Shown here piece after piece: positions 8,152-16,904 of a DNA stretch of 64,000 nt (its first letter is position 1; each line of letters starts with the position of its first letter). This DNA comes from Novosphingobium sp. CF614 (GTDB lineage Bacteria; Pseudomonadota; Alphaproteobacteria; Sphingomonadales; Sphingomonadaceae). The stretch is taken from the NCBI RefSeq assembly GCF_900113255.1, contig NZ_FOOR01000010.1, positions 42,952 to 106,951 on the forward strand. The letters run 5' to 3'. The translations under genes were made by a program, and so were the position numbers. The notes under the pieces are model-generated. The model saw only the letters and a list, made by a program, of their open reading frames with translations. It was not told the origin of the DNA and ran no database searches.

Positions 8152-10290
8152 TCAAGCCGCCTGGTAATAGTCCGAATATTGTTTTGAATAGTAATAGAGA
8201 CTGCCGACCGAGTGCGCGGAAGGATCGATTTGGGTATAAATCACGCCCACAGGGTTACTGCCATCCTTGCGCAGCCAACCGAGCGCCGCGGTGACGGCTG
8301 AAACCGGCGTGCTTTTCCATTTGACTATCAGCATCGTCACGTCAGCATACGCGGCCAGGAAGCGGCCATCGGCAAGACCCATCAGCGGCGGGAGGTCGAG
8401 CACGATATAGTCGTAGCGCGCACGCAGCGCGCCGAGCAGCTGCTCAATCCGGCCTTCGCCGAACAGGTTTTCTGCCGAGAAATAGGGCGCCGTAACCAGA
8501 ATCTGGTCAAGGTTCGGCACATCGCCCGGCTGAATCGCCTCATCGAGCGAGATTTCGCCATGCAGCAGCTCGACAAGGCCTGCCTTAGCCACGCCGCCGC
8601 GGATGATCCCCCTCACCGCCGCGCGGCGCACGTCGCATTCCAGCAGCAGCACGCGTGCGTTGGCAATCGCCAGCGTACGCGCGAAAGCAACCGCCGAAGT
8701 GGTCTTGCCCTCGGCCGGCAAAGAGGAGGTGACTGCAATCACCTTCATATTCGCTTCGTCGCGCGCACCCAGGACCGCTGTACGCGCGATGCGGAAGGCT
8801 TCGGCGAACATCGAGGTCGGGCGTTCCAGCATGAGTTCGGCGGGTGCCTGCCCCTTGGTCACCTTGGGCACGACCGCCAGCACCGGGATCCCGAGTTGCG
8901 CCTCCAGATCCTCTATGGAACGGAACCCGCCGCTCAGCATCTCCTGCCCGGCGACAGTGGCGGTGCCGGCCATGAGTGCAATCATCAGCGTGAGCGCGTA
9001 GAGCAGCGGCTTGTTGGGGAAGCTCGGCTTTGCGGGCACGTCAGCCTTGTTGACGATGACCGCGAGCGCGATATCGGCAGTCGCCGTCTGCATACTATCG
9101 AGCGACATCGCCGACATCTTGTCGTACAATGCCCGTTTCGCCTCCGCTTCACGCGCCAGCCCGTCGGCGGCGGAAGATGCCACCACGCTTCGTTCGCGCT
9201 GGGCTTCGAGGTGGCTCAGGGACTGGCGCAGGCTGTCGACGCGTTCCTGGGTCGCGTTCACATTGGCGCGAAGCGAGGCAATGATTCGATTCGATTCGCG
9301 GTTTAGCTGTGCATCGATGGCCGCAAGCTGCTGCTGCACCTTGATGCTCTCAGGATGGCGCGGGCCGTAATGCGCTTCGATTTCTTGTTCGCTGCTAAGA
9401 ATCGCTGCCCGCTGAGTGCTGAGCTCTTGGATGAGAGGTGAGCCCAGCACTTCCGTGACGGCGTCGAGGCGGCCCCGCGCGATCTGCGCTTCCGCCGCGG
9501 AGAGGCTCGCCTTGGCGCTGGCTGCGTCCGAGAGGGCCTGCGCCAACGAACCGGAGAGCGGCGCTACCTGCTGGTCGACGATGGTCCCCCCGCCGCCGCC
9601 CTCGGCGCTGCTCTCGAGGATGCCGGCGTGGGCGCGGAATTGGGCCGCGCGCCCCTCAGCCTCGGTTGCGTCGCGGTTGAGGTTAGCCAGCTGCTGTTGA
9701 TACCATGCATTCTGCTCGCGTGCGGTGTCGGCACGGTTTTTGGTTCGAGTCTCGATGTAAGCGGAGGCGAATGCGTTCGCGAGGTTCGCTGCCTTGATCG
9801 GATCGATTGATTCGACCGTCACGCCCAGCACGTAAGTGGTCTGCTCGCGCGCAATGGTGACATGCTGGAGGAGTTCGTTGGCAACTACTGTCTCGCGCGC
9901 TTCGGTGGTATGGAGCGGCGTGTTGGTGGTGGCGGCGAGCACCTTGGTGAACTCAGGGTCGTCCATCAGTCTTTGCGACTTCACAATTGCGCGCGCGACA
10001 TCGAGCGAGCCGGCGGCTTTTACCTCGGTTTCGATTGCCTCGTCCGAAAGCTCGGCGCGCGCCTGCTGCCCGTTGCTGCTTGCGAGAGGGTTGCGATTGG
10101 GATCAAGCCGCACCTTGGCTGTAGCACTGTAATGCGGCGTCATCAGCGAGATAAGCACCACGCCGAGCAGGAAGACACCAACAGTGACCGCGAGTAGCAC
10201 CAGCCAGCGCCGCCGGATGGTGTCACTGACGACGTTGACGACGTCGGCAAGCCGGGCCTCATACTCGTCGGCTTCGTGTCTAACTTCCAT
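8152..10290 (-). CDS. Wzc-type polysaccharide co-polymerase and tyrosine autokinase (first copy)
   Basis: This 712-residue protein has a Wzz-type N-terminal region: a TM helix near residues 30-50, a coiled-coil-rich periplasmic part at 180-400 and a second TM near 430. It ends in a BY-kinase domain with Walker A VTSSLPAEGKTTSA (about 518-531), Walker A' LLLECDVRRAA and Walker B DYIVLDLPPL. The tail is a genuine tyrosine cluster (SLYYYSKQYSDYYQA). Autophosphorylation there normally cycles with a phosphatase to control chain length and export. The beta-barrel and Wza genes follow upstream on the same strand, so 12.25-8.15 kb is a complete export module. A second such kinase lies at 32989-35268. 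Confidence 0.93.
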   Translation of the reverse strand: MEVRHEADEYEARLADVVNVVSDTIRRRWLVLLAVTVGVFLLGVVLISLMTPHYSATAKVRLDPNRNPLASSNGQQARAELSDEAIETEVKAAGSLDVARAIVKSQRLMDDPEFTKVLAATTNTPLHTTEARETVVANELLQHVTIAREQTTYVLGVTVESIDPIKAANLANAFASAYIETRTKNRADTAREQNAWYQQQLANLNRDATEAEGRAAQFRAHAGILESSAEGGGGGTIVDQQVAPLSGSLAQALSDAASAKASLSAAEAQIARGRLDAVTEVLGSPLIQELSTQRAAILSSEQEIEAHYGPRHPESIKVQQQLAAIDAQLNRESNRIIASLRANVNATQERVDSLRQSLSHLEAQRERSVVASSAADGLAREAEAKRALYDKMSAMSLDSMQTATADIALAVIVNKADVPAKPSFPNKPLLYALTLMIALMAGTATVAGQEMLSGGFRSIEDLEAQLGIPVLAVVPKVTKGQAPAELMLERPTSMFAEAFRIARTAVLGARDEANMKVIAVTSSLPAEGKTTSAVAFARTLAIANARVLLLECDVRRAAVRGIIRGGVAKAGLVELLHGEISLDEAIQPGDVPNLDQILVTAPYFSAENLFGEGRIEQLLGALRARYDYIVLDLPPLMGLADGRFLAAYADVTMLIVKWKSTPVSAVTAALGWLRKDGSNPVGVIYTQIDPSAHSVGSLYYYSKQYSDYYQAA

Positions 10291-10342
10291 GTTCTCGACT
10301 TTCCCTGTTCGGCCCCGCGCGGCTGTTGATGTCCCGATTGCG

Positions 10343-11641
10343 CTACAGCTGATATGCTATGCCCGCCTCGATGCGAGCCTCATTTGCCGATCCTAAGTCC
10401 GCGTTGTTGCTGGACGAACGCTGACTATAACTAATCGCCCCCCTTAGGCTCATCCGCCGGGATACAGAATAGCGCGCGGCAGTGCCCATTCTGTATATGT
10501 TGTTTTTCCGTGAGCTATCCAGATAGCTTTGCCTCGAATATTCACCCGTGGCGGTAATGATGCAATTGCGAAGCAACTCATAGTCGACGCGCAGCCCGAA
10601 CTCCGAATTCCAGTAGGGCGCCCGTGAACCGACCGTCGAATCCTCGATCGTGCGTTCGCTTGACAGGCCGATAGTAAGGCGGTCCGTGGGAAAAGCCTCA
10701 AGCTGGGCCTCTACGGAAAGTCCACGCACCGGTCGGTAGACGCTCGCGTCGTAATCGCGGATACTGTAGCCTAGGCCGATCGTGCCTCGGACACGCCCGG
10801 CGATATCGACATTGGTGCCAACGAGCAAGCGTGCCTCCTTCGAATTGGTTCTCGGGAGGCCAGATAGCGGATCGTGGTCATAGACCGTGCGGGCTCCGCC
10901 CAGCTGAGCGAACAGCGAGACGGAAGGAGACCGCGCATATTCCAGCTGGCCAGTCAGCCGGACGACGTGTCGGTTCCGGCTGCTTGCGTCAAATATGTCG
11001 CCCGTCAGCAGTGGTGCGTTGGAGTAGCTGAGGTTGGTGTAATCGAGTAACGCGAACGTGCGCAAGCGGCCCTGCGTGTAGGTGGTCTTAAGCGACGCGA
11101 AATTCCTCCGGTAATGGGACAGCGCCGCCACCGTCGAGGTGACCGCTCCCGAGAAGAGGTTTTCGGTCTGCCGGGAGGCCTTCGCGTCGGCCTCGATCGT
11201 GAGCGAATGGTACACGTCCAGCCGTCCGAACGCATCGAGGGACCACTGGTTCTCGTTGCGTCTGGACTCGCCAATGTAGTCGCGCTGCGTCGCCGTGGCC
11301 GTGATTCGCAGCAAGTGCCGCGACCATGAGGAAGCCAGTCTTGCAGAGCCTTGCACATACAGGAAGGGCGAGGCGATTTTGTCCTGCAATGTGTAGTAGG
11401 TGTTGCTCGTGCCGCCCGCCCCGGTTTCGATGCGCGGATAGAGCTTGAACCCGCCAAGGGGCACGCCAAGAGGGCTGTAGTCAGGTTGAGGCCGCTCGGT
11501 TACGCTGACGTTGCGGTCACGATTGAAGTCTTGGGGGATGGCGGGCTGAACGATCAGATCGCCATCGACCTGCGCCGAGGCCGGTACCACCACCACTACT
11601 ATCCCGATCGGCGCGGCCAGTATCGTCCATAGCCGTGTCAT
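10343..11641 (-). CDS. Outer-membrane beta-barrel protein of the EPS export module
   Basis: The mature frame of 432 residues starts at ATG 11641, preceded by CAGGAG, and opens with a signal peptide ending near VVPASAQ. The rest is dominated by alternating short beta strands (for example RHVVRLTGQLEYARSPSVSLF and YELLRNCIITATGEYSRQSY) and ends in a hydrophobic terminal strand (EARIEAGIAYQL), typical of barrels. It resembles the beta-barrel-porin-2-like proteins found in sphingomonad EPS clusters. An in-frame extension to 11692 would overlap the wza stop and lacks a signal sequence at its N-terminus. It probably gives the polymer a path through or an anchor in the outer membrane; the exact role is unproven. 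Confidence 0.8.
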   Translation of the reverse strand: MTRLWTILAAPIGIVVVVVPASAQVDGDLIVQPAIPQDFNRDRNVSVTERPQPDYSPLGVPLGGFKLYPRIETGAGGTSNTYYTLQDKIASPFLYVQGSARLASSWSRHLLRITATATQRDYIGESRRNENQWSLDAFGRLDVYHSLTIEADAKASRQTENLFSGAVTSTVAALSHYRRNFASLKTTYTQGRLRTFALLDYTNLSYSNAPLLTGDIFDASSRNRHVVRLTGQLEYARSPSVSLFAQLGGARTVYDHDPLSGLPRTNSKEARLLVGTNVDIAGRVRGTIGLGYSIRDYDASVYRPVRGLSVEAQLEAFPTDRLTIGLSSERTIEDSTVGSRAPYWNSEFGLRVDYELLRNCIITATGEYSRQSYLDSSRKNNIYRMGTAARYSVSRRMSLRGAISYSQRSSSNNADLGSANEARIEAGIAYQL

Positions 11642-11672
11642 GGCGCTCTCCTGCGACCCGTCGCCGTTGCGA

Positions 11673-12251
11673 TCAGAAGTATCGCTCGCCAACGCGAATG
11701 GTATCGCCAGGATATACGAGCAATTCGGGGGTGAGGCGGTATCGAACTTCTTCCGTCTCGCCCTGTCGGCGGATCAGCACCACGTCGTGATCGGCTCGCG
11801 GGGTGAAGCCCTTGGCAGTGGCGATGGCATTCATCGCGGATAGCCCGACAGCATAGGGATAACTGCCCGGCGCCTCTACTTCTCCGAGAATGAAGAATGG
11901 GCGCAGGACGCTGACTTCTCCGCTTAGCTTAGGGTTGCGCAGCAAGCCATCGGCGTAACGGGCTTGCGCATCAGCGATAACCTCGCTCACCGTGCGTCCC
12001 GATGCCGGAACGGGTCCGATCAGCGGCAACGACACCGAGCCGTCCGCTGCCACTCCAAAATCGCCGGATAGCGTCGGTTCATTAAATACAATTACCTTAA
12101 TCCGGTCACCTGTGGCCAGCCGGTATTCAGACACATCGGCGTTATTGGCAACGTAGCGGCTCCCGGAGGAGACGATCGGGCCCCTGCCCGTTTCGGCGCA
12201 AGCCGTAAGCAGCAGCAGCAGAGCAAACGAGAGCTTCAGTCGGTTATGCAT
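11673..12251 (-). CDS. Wza/GumB-type polysaccharide export lipoprotein (first copy)
   Basis: ATG at 12251 gives 192 residues with a lipoprotein signal peptide and lipobox LLTAC near residue 17. The mature part has the Poly_export domain (YRLATGDRIKVIVFNEPTLSG, then the VSLPLIGPVPASGRT block) and one SLBB-like repeat (FFILGEVEAPGSYPYAVGLS). It ends at RVGERYF without the long C-terminal helix of E. coli Wza, so it resembles the short GumB-like class, which may explain the separate barrel protein 31 bp downstream. The frame is open upstream to 12356, but that part lacks a signal peptide. A second paralogue is at 37696-38388. Confidence 0.9.
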   Translation of the reverse strand: MHNRLKLSFALLLLLTACAETGRGPIVSSGSRYVANNADVSEYRLATGDRIKVIVFNEPTLSGDFGVAADGSVSLPLIGPVPASGRTVSEVIADAQARYADGLLRNPKLSGEVSVLRPFFILGEVEAPGSYPYAVGLSAMNAIATAKGFTPRADHDVVLIRRQGETEEVRYRLTPELLVYPGDTIRVGERYF

Positions 12252-12397
12252 AGACGAGAGTATGCCCCAGGTTGCAATCGGTAATGGCCATCTCGCATAA
12301 TGGTAGGCTGGAAGCAATCTGTGATCGTGTCCCGGTATGATATCCTTCGATTTCACTCAGAAGGAACGAGCGCCCGCCAGCCTGGCATTGCCGACAC

Positions 12398-12411
12398 GCC
12401 GCATTGGCGGC
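12398..12411. terminator. Short hairpin after the sulfotransferase stop
   Basis: A 5-bp GC stem with a 4-base loop (GCCGC-ATTG-GCGGC) sits directly after the sulfotransferase stop. No T-run follows, so it is at best a weak attenuator between the 31.7-12.4 kb operon and the export module. Confidence 0.25.
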
Positions 12412-12413
12412 AT

Positions 12414-13286
12414 CTAGCAAGCGCTGCGCTCCCGCCAGGCGACACCGTGCGTCCCGAACAAGGCCGCACAGCGATCGAGTTCGTCAGAGAACCAGCCACG
12501 AACAGCGTCACGCACCCCTGGCGAAGGGGTGAACGCCACACGAGCCTGCTTGCGGTTGCGGTCGGGTGCCAGTCCAGGAAGGCGCTTGCTCCAATCCGCC
12601 CCGATCATGTGGACGATTTGGCGCAGCGTCCTCTCGGGGTGGGTGACAATGTCGTCGAAATACAGGATGCCGAGCTTGTTCGCGCCGATAGCATCCCGCC
12701 ATCGCTCGACGATACCGCTGAGAAAATGCTGCTTCTGCCGCTCGGGGTCATCGAAGAAGGCTCGTGCGACTTCGTAGGTGCCATAGTCGATGGTTCCGAA
12801 CGTCTGCTTGCGTGCATGCATCGATAGTTCGGACCAGAAACGATCTATCGGATTTCGCGCCAGCAAAAAGACGCGGGCTTCCGCCAGCGCCGGCAGTGCT
12901 TGGGCGATCTCGGCCGCAGTCATCGACGCGTACATAGGGGAGATGTCGCCTGTCACTCGCGATCCGGCAGGGCCGAAAAGCGCGCGATAGCCATCGAGGT
13001 CGAACGCGGGATCGGCGGCCAGCTGTCGCGCGGTACGCAGGAAGGCGCGGTCGGCGGCGATGCCCGGGCCCTTGTTGCGGATGATCCGCTTCGTGATCTC
13101 CCAGCGCGTCCAGCGCATCGTCATATAAGGCTTGTCGGCATGTGCAGGAAAACCGCCGCTCAGGTAGCTGAGCTCCTGGATCGGCGGCAGCCAGATGTCG
13201 CGGTGGAACTTCAACTGATCGGCCAGCCAGGTGGTGGCAGACCGCTTGGGGCCGATACAGATAAAGTTCGGGCGATGCGCGTTCAT
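12414..13286 (-). CDS. Sulfotransferase family protein
   Basis: ATG at 13286 gives 290 residues. The PAPS 5'-phosphosulfate loop is at the N-terminus (FICIGPKRSATTWLADQL) and the 3'-phosphate site is in VFLLARNPIDRFWSELSMHA. A late HMIGADW/ACAAL-type C-terminal helix region follows. Such enzymes transfer sulfate from PAPS to hydroxyls; in an EPS cluster the likely acceptor is a sugar of the repeat. The start is supported by an ATGA overlap with the stop of the adjacent decayed glycosyltransferase, a fossil of translational coupling. The open frame upstream (to 13577) runs through that pseudogene and is not part of this protein. A second sulfotransferase-like gene is at 59955. Confidence 0.8.
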   Translation of the reverse strand: MNAHRPNFICIGPKRSATTWLADQLKFHRDIWLPPIQELSYLSGGFPAHADKPYMTMRWTRWEITKRIIRNKGPGIAADRAFLRTARQLAADPAFDLDGYRALFGPAGSRVTGDISPMYASMTAAEIAQALPALAEARVFLLARNPIDRFWSELSMHARKQTFGTIDYGTYEVARAFFDDPERQKQHFLSGIVERWRDAIGANKLGILYFDDIVTHPERTLRQIVHMIGADWSKRLPGLAPDRNRKQARVAFTPSPGVRDAVRGWFSDELDRCAALFGTHGVAWRERSAC

Positions 13287-13540
13287 GCTGGAGCTTGCTC
13301 GCGGCCGGCAAGCCCTAGCAGGCTGAAATGCCGCGCCAGCACGACCGTGCCACAGCGGCCGCGTGTCCCAGCACCACCAGCTTCGCCGCGCCGAGATCTG
13401 GCAGCTGCGTCTGTGAAGGTACATGGCCAAAAACGAGATCGACGTCGTGTCCCCCGCGCGGCAAGCGCGCGCGCAAAGCGGATCTGGGTCAGGGGCACCC
13501 CCGTGAACGAGAAGCGTGCAACGACGACGCAGATTTTCAT
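13283..13540 (-). pseudogene. Internally deleted, frameshifted glycosyltransferase remnant
   Basis: The first 30 codons (MKICVVVARFSFTGVPLTQI, then RFARALAARG) match the start of the intact glycosyltransferase at 47461-48570 at about 27 of 30 positions. A single extra base after the ARG codons shifts the frame. In the +1 frame the homology continues (HDVDLVFGHV, then LVVLGHA). It then jumps straight to the C-terminal end (VLARHFSLLGLAGREQ versus VLARHFELLGFSDREH). About 290 codons of the middle are missing. The stop overlaps the sulfotransferase start by ATGA and the start is 9 bp after the acyltransferase stop, so it was once an ordinary operon gene. Confidence 0.88.
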
Positions 13541-13549
13541 TCCTGATCT

Positions 13550-14662
13550 CTACAAAATGTGGCGGCGTGCAAACCATGCACGGATTGTCTCCGTCCGCCG
13601 CTCAGTAAACTCGGCGAAGAAATAGGCAACAATATAGGCTGCCAAGATAAGAAGCGCTATGGCGAGATAGGCTGTCCCTCCTGCAGTTAGTCTTTGCCTG
13701 ATCCATCCAAGTTTCTGTTCACATGCGACTACGAGAAGCATTACCGGCCAGTGCGTGGCATAAAGCGAATAAGAGAAGGCGGAGAGCCTGGCGCCCATTT
13801 CCGGGGCGATGCGCCAATCCTGAAAAGACCTGTCTGCGAGCAGGATCGCCGTCGCGATCGCCACGGCGGCATCCTTGCCCGCCATCTCGCCGCCGAAGCG
13901 CGAGAGCAGCAGCACAATGAGAAACAGCGCACCGGACAGTAGCGGGTGCCTCCATTTCGTTACCCGGGAGGCAGCTGCCCCAGCGAACCAGAATGCCATC
14001 ATCCAGATCAGTTGGGGCTGCCGCCACGCACTGAGCCCAAGGAGCAAGAGCGCATAGACGATGATGCCCAAACTCAAAGCGGAACGGTCCCTGGCGGCGA
14101 TGAAGACCAGGGCCGCCGCGATCACATAATAGGTCCACTCATAGGCCAGGGACCAGAGCGGGCCATTAAACGGAATGGTCGGAACCGCCATTTCGTTGAG
14201 CAGCAGTCCAGTCGCCGCCCACTCGATGGGCCGGGAAGCCTCGATGATGTTGGGCAGATCCGCGCTCCAACCGGCCGTCGAAAGAACGGGCGAGGCAGGA
14301 GCGACCATTGCGACGACCGCACTCAATGCCACCGCCGGCCAGAGAACCGCCCCGATGCGGGTCAGCCGATCGACAACGAAACGCGTTCGGCGCGCGCGCT
14401 CCGATCCTTCAAGGATCATCCGCAAGGCGCTTCCGCCAACCAAATGTCCGCTCAGCACGAAAAATATGATGACCGCCTGATGGCTGAAACCGGTCGCGAA
14501 GAATACCGCCTTGGCGAACAGGTCCGCGCGAGGATCATAATCCACCATCACCATGCCGCGAGCATGCTGGACAACGACGGCAAGCGCCGCGATCCATCGT
14601 AGATGATCGAGGCCTGGGCGCGTGGCTTTGCCCGAGATGGAGGCCTGCGTCGCTTGTATCAT
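13550..14662 (-). CDS. OafA/YrhL-type acyltransferase (Acyl_transf_3)
   Basis: This 370-residue membrane protein has about ten TM helices. The N-terminal catalytic signature is present: HLRWIAALAVVVQHARG supplies the conserved Arg and His of the R-X10-H motif, and FFVLSGHLVGGSALR follows. These enzymes move acetyl (or similar) groups from cytosolic acyl-CoA to sugars of surface polysaccharides. No SGNH domain is attached, in contrast to the larger homologue at 45441-47384. ATG at 14662 overlaps the stop of the upstream glycosyltransferase by 4 bases, indicating coupled translation. Confidence 0.88.
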   Translation of the reverse strand: MIQATQASISGKATRPGLDHLRWIAALAVVVQHARGMVMVDYDPRADLFAKAVFFATGFSHQAVIIFFVLSGHLVGGSALRMILEGSERARRTRFVVDRLTRIGAVLWPAVALSAVVAMVAPASPVLSTAGWSADLPNIIEASRPIEWAATGLLLNEMAVPTIPFNGPLWSLAYEWTYYVIAAALVFIAARDRSALSLGIIVYALLLLGLSAWRQPQLIWMMAFWFAGAAASRVTKWRHPLLSGALFLIVLLLSRFGGEMAGKDAAVAIATAILLADRSFQDWRIAPEMGARLSAFSYSLYATHWPVMLLVVACEQKLGWIRQRLTAGGTAYLAIALLILAAYIVAYFFAEFTERRTETIRAWFARRHIL

Positions 14663-15780
14663 CTGCGTGCGCCTATCGCGGCAGTGACGCGCTCAAGATA
14701 GATGTCGATCACCCGCTGCTCGGCATAGTCGCGTTCGACGCGCGCGCGCGCCGCCTGGCCCATTGCATGGCGTTCAGCGGGAGTGAGGGCGATCATTCGG
14801 CGCATCGCCTCGGCAAGCGAGCTCACATCCTTCGCTCGGCAAAGCAGCCCGGCGACGCCGTCCTCGACCACGTCGCGGCATCCTGGGACGTCGGTGGTGA
14901 TCATCGGCCGGGCGAGCGCGGAAGCTTCCAGGAGCACCCGCGATGTGCCTTCGCGATAGGATGGGAGGACAATCACGTCCGCGTCAGCCATCGGCATGCG
15001 GACATCTTCGACGTGCGGGTAATGGTCGACCACACCCTCACCCACCCATTCCTCGACCGTACGCGCGGGAATGGCGGTGCGGTTTGCCGCGCCAATTCCA
15101 CCGAGCAGGCCGAAACACACGTCCGGATATTCGCGGCGCACGATTCGCGCCGCTTCCACATATTCGCCAATTCCCTTGTCCCACAGCATCCGTGCGACCA
15201 GCAGAAAACGGAGCGGTCGCGCCGGGTCGGCGGGCGGCGCGGCGGCGAAACGGGTCAGATCGATGCCCGAACCGGGGAGCAGTACCGCCTGCCTCGCGTG
15301 GACGAGTCCCAGCGCCTCGAACTGCAAGAGGTCGTCATTGTTCTGAAAGAAGACGGTATGGGCCCCTGCGAGGCCGACGCGATACAGGCCCCGGACAATG
15401 CGGTTCAGTGCTCCCTTGCGCATGAAACCGGTGCCCAGGCCCGATATGTTGTTGAGGGTCGGAATACCCAGACTTCGTGCTGCGATCGAACCATAGACGT
15501 TGGGCTTGATCGTGTAGCCGAGCATGGCCGAGGGCCGTTCCCGGCTCAGCACGCGCCGATAGCCGGCCAGCAGCGCAAGATCGCGCACCGGCGACAGTCC
15601 CGCACTATCCATCGGCAGTGCTACCAGGCGGATACCCGCGTTAGCCAGCGTGGGGCGTGCCGCAGTGTCTTCCGGCGTAACCGCCACGATCTCAAAGCCC
15701 TGCGCCATCAATGCGCGCAGAACGCCCATGCGAAAATTGACGAGGTTCCATGCCGCATTGACGGTGGCGACGATCTTCAT
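14659..15780 (-). CDS. Glycosyltransferase family 4 (PglA/CapM-like)
   Basis: This 373-residue GT-B protein opens with MKIVATVNAAWNLVNFRMGV, typical of the PglA/WbpX/CapM group, followed by LGYTIKPNVYGSIAARSLGI and the NNISGLGTGF motif. The donor half has LVARMLWDKGIGEYVEAA and the conserved PSYREGTSRVLLEASALARP E-x7-E box. Members transfer N-acetylated hexosamine-type sugars to undecaprenyl-linked acceptors; specificity here is inferred only from that similarity. It overlaps both neighbours by 4 bases, so it sits in a tightly coupled operon. Confidence 0.88.
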   Translation of the reverse strand: MKIVATVNAAWNLVNFRMGVLRALMAQGFEIVAVTPEDTAARPTLANAGIRLVALPMDSAGLSPVRDLALLAGYRRVLSRERPSAMLGYTIKPNVYGSIAARSLGIPTLNNISGLGTGFMRKGALNRIVRGLYRVGLAGAHTVFFQNNDDLLQFEALGLVHARQAVLLPGSGIDLTRFAAAPPADPARPLRFLLVARMLWDKGIGEYVEAARIVRREYPDVCFGLLGGIGAANRTAIPARTVEEWVGEGVVDHYPHVEDVRMPMADADVIVLPSYREGTSRVLLEASALARPMITTDVPGCRDVVEDGVAGLLCRAKDVSSLAEAMRRMIALTPAERHAMGQAARARVERDYAEQRVIDIYLERVTAAIGARR

Positions 15781-16904
15781 CGGACCGCTTCACCCTGGCT
15801 GGCGGCGAGTCCCGCGCATGCCGCCAGAAACTCGTCCCGGTAGAGGGGGGAGTCGCGCCAGGTTCGCACCGACGCCTCGCGCATGTTACAAAATGCACTG
15901 ACATCGGCCAGCACCTGCTCGACCCTGTGGCGCGCCTGCTCAGGATTGCTGAACCAGATTCCGTTGCGGCCATCCTCGACATACTTGCCAATCTCGCCGA
16001 CGGGCGTCACGATCGGGATCAATCCCAGTTGCATTGCCTCCACCACGGCCATGCCCATGCCCTCAAACCGACTGGTCTGGACGAAGAACGTTGCGGCCGC
16101 CGCATGGCGCGCGATCTCGGCTTGGTCGGCGGGGCCCACAAACCGTACGGCATCCGTCAACGCGAGTTGCGCGACTTTCGCCTCGAGCATCGGTTGCTCG
16201 CCCCGATCGGGACCGATGATCGTGAAGCGTGCTTCCGCGCGGTGGGCATGAACGAGTGCGAAAAACTCCAGTGCCAAATCGATGCGCTTGCGTGGGTGCA
16301 GGCGCCCCCATGTGATGAACTGCGCGGCCGGCTGCTCGCTGGTGACCGGGCCAAGACGCGCGGTCAGGAAGGAAATCTGCCGCGCGCGAGAGGCCAGAGT
16401 GGGGCCGAGCCGCTGCGCGGCAGTAGAGGCCGAATCGGCCCAGATGGCATCGGAGACCCGCGCCGTCAGTTGCGTGAGCAGCGCATCCACACGGTTGGCA
16501 TGACGGGTATTATGGAGAAAGATGACGAGCTGCGTGCGCGGGCGCAGCGCCTTTACGGCCAATCCCACGATGCACGACCGCCACAGCGACAGCACCAATG
16601 CGGCCGGCCGCAGGTGCAGCAGGTGCCCGATCGTGCGGGCGAAGGCCAATGGGTTGTTCTCCGGCCCGATGCCCGATTCGTAGACGTAAGGGCGCGGCTC
16701 TGGCTGGCGTTTGCTGGCAACATAGGCTTTGCGCAGGATGAAGCCGGGATAACGTCCGGCGGGGACGCTGGACGCCGCGGTTTCGACACCGCCAATGTCG
16801 TCATAAGGGATGACGTGGACGATTTGCGGTAGCGTCTGTTCATCCGCCATTGCGGCGGCAGAAGAACTGGAGGCGCCGCTGTCGGCGGGTCTGACGCGGC
16901 TCAT
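15777..16904 (-). CDS. Glycosyltransferase family 4
   Basis: This 375-residue GT-B enzyme has an N-terminal acceptor half with VIPYDDIGGVETAA and a donor half with FITWGRLHPRKRIDLALEFF, VGPADQAEIARHAAAATFFV and the SRFEGMGMAVVEAMQLGLIP E-x7-E motif. It also has the HNTRHANRVD segment common in this branch. The start overlaps the stop of the upstream GT2 gene by 4 bases and its stop overlaps the next gene by 4. The first 20 residues are low complexity and could be an over-long start, but no better start codon with a ribosome site is evident. Confidence 0.83.
   Translation of the reverse strand: MSRVRPADSGASSSSAAAMADEQTLPQIVHVIPYDDIGGVETAASSVPAGRYPGFILRKAYVASKRQPEPRPYVYESGIGPENNPLAFARTIGHLLHLRPAALVLSLWRSCIVGLAVKALRPRTQLVIFLHNTRHANRVDALLTQLTARVSDAIWADSASTAAQRLGPTLASRARQISFLTARLGPVTSEQPAAQFITWGRLHPRKRIDLALEFFALVHAHRAEARFTIIGPDRGEQPMLEAKVAQLALTDAVRFVGPADQAEIARHAAAATFFVQTSRFEGMGMAVVEAMQLGLIPIVTPVGEIGKYVEDGRNGIWFSNPEQARHRVEQVLADVSAFCNMREASVRTWRDSPLYRDEFLAACAGLAASQGEAVR

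Noticed and set aside
12252..12356. Longer start for the first Wza lipoprotein
   Set aside because: The extension precedes a perfect lipoprotein signal peptide, which would then be internal.
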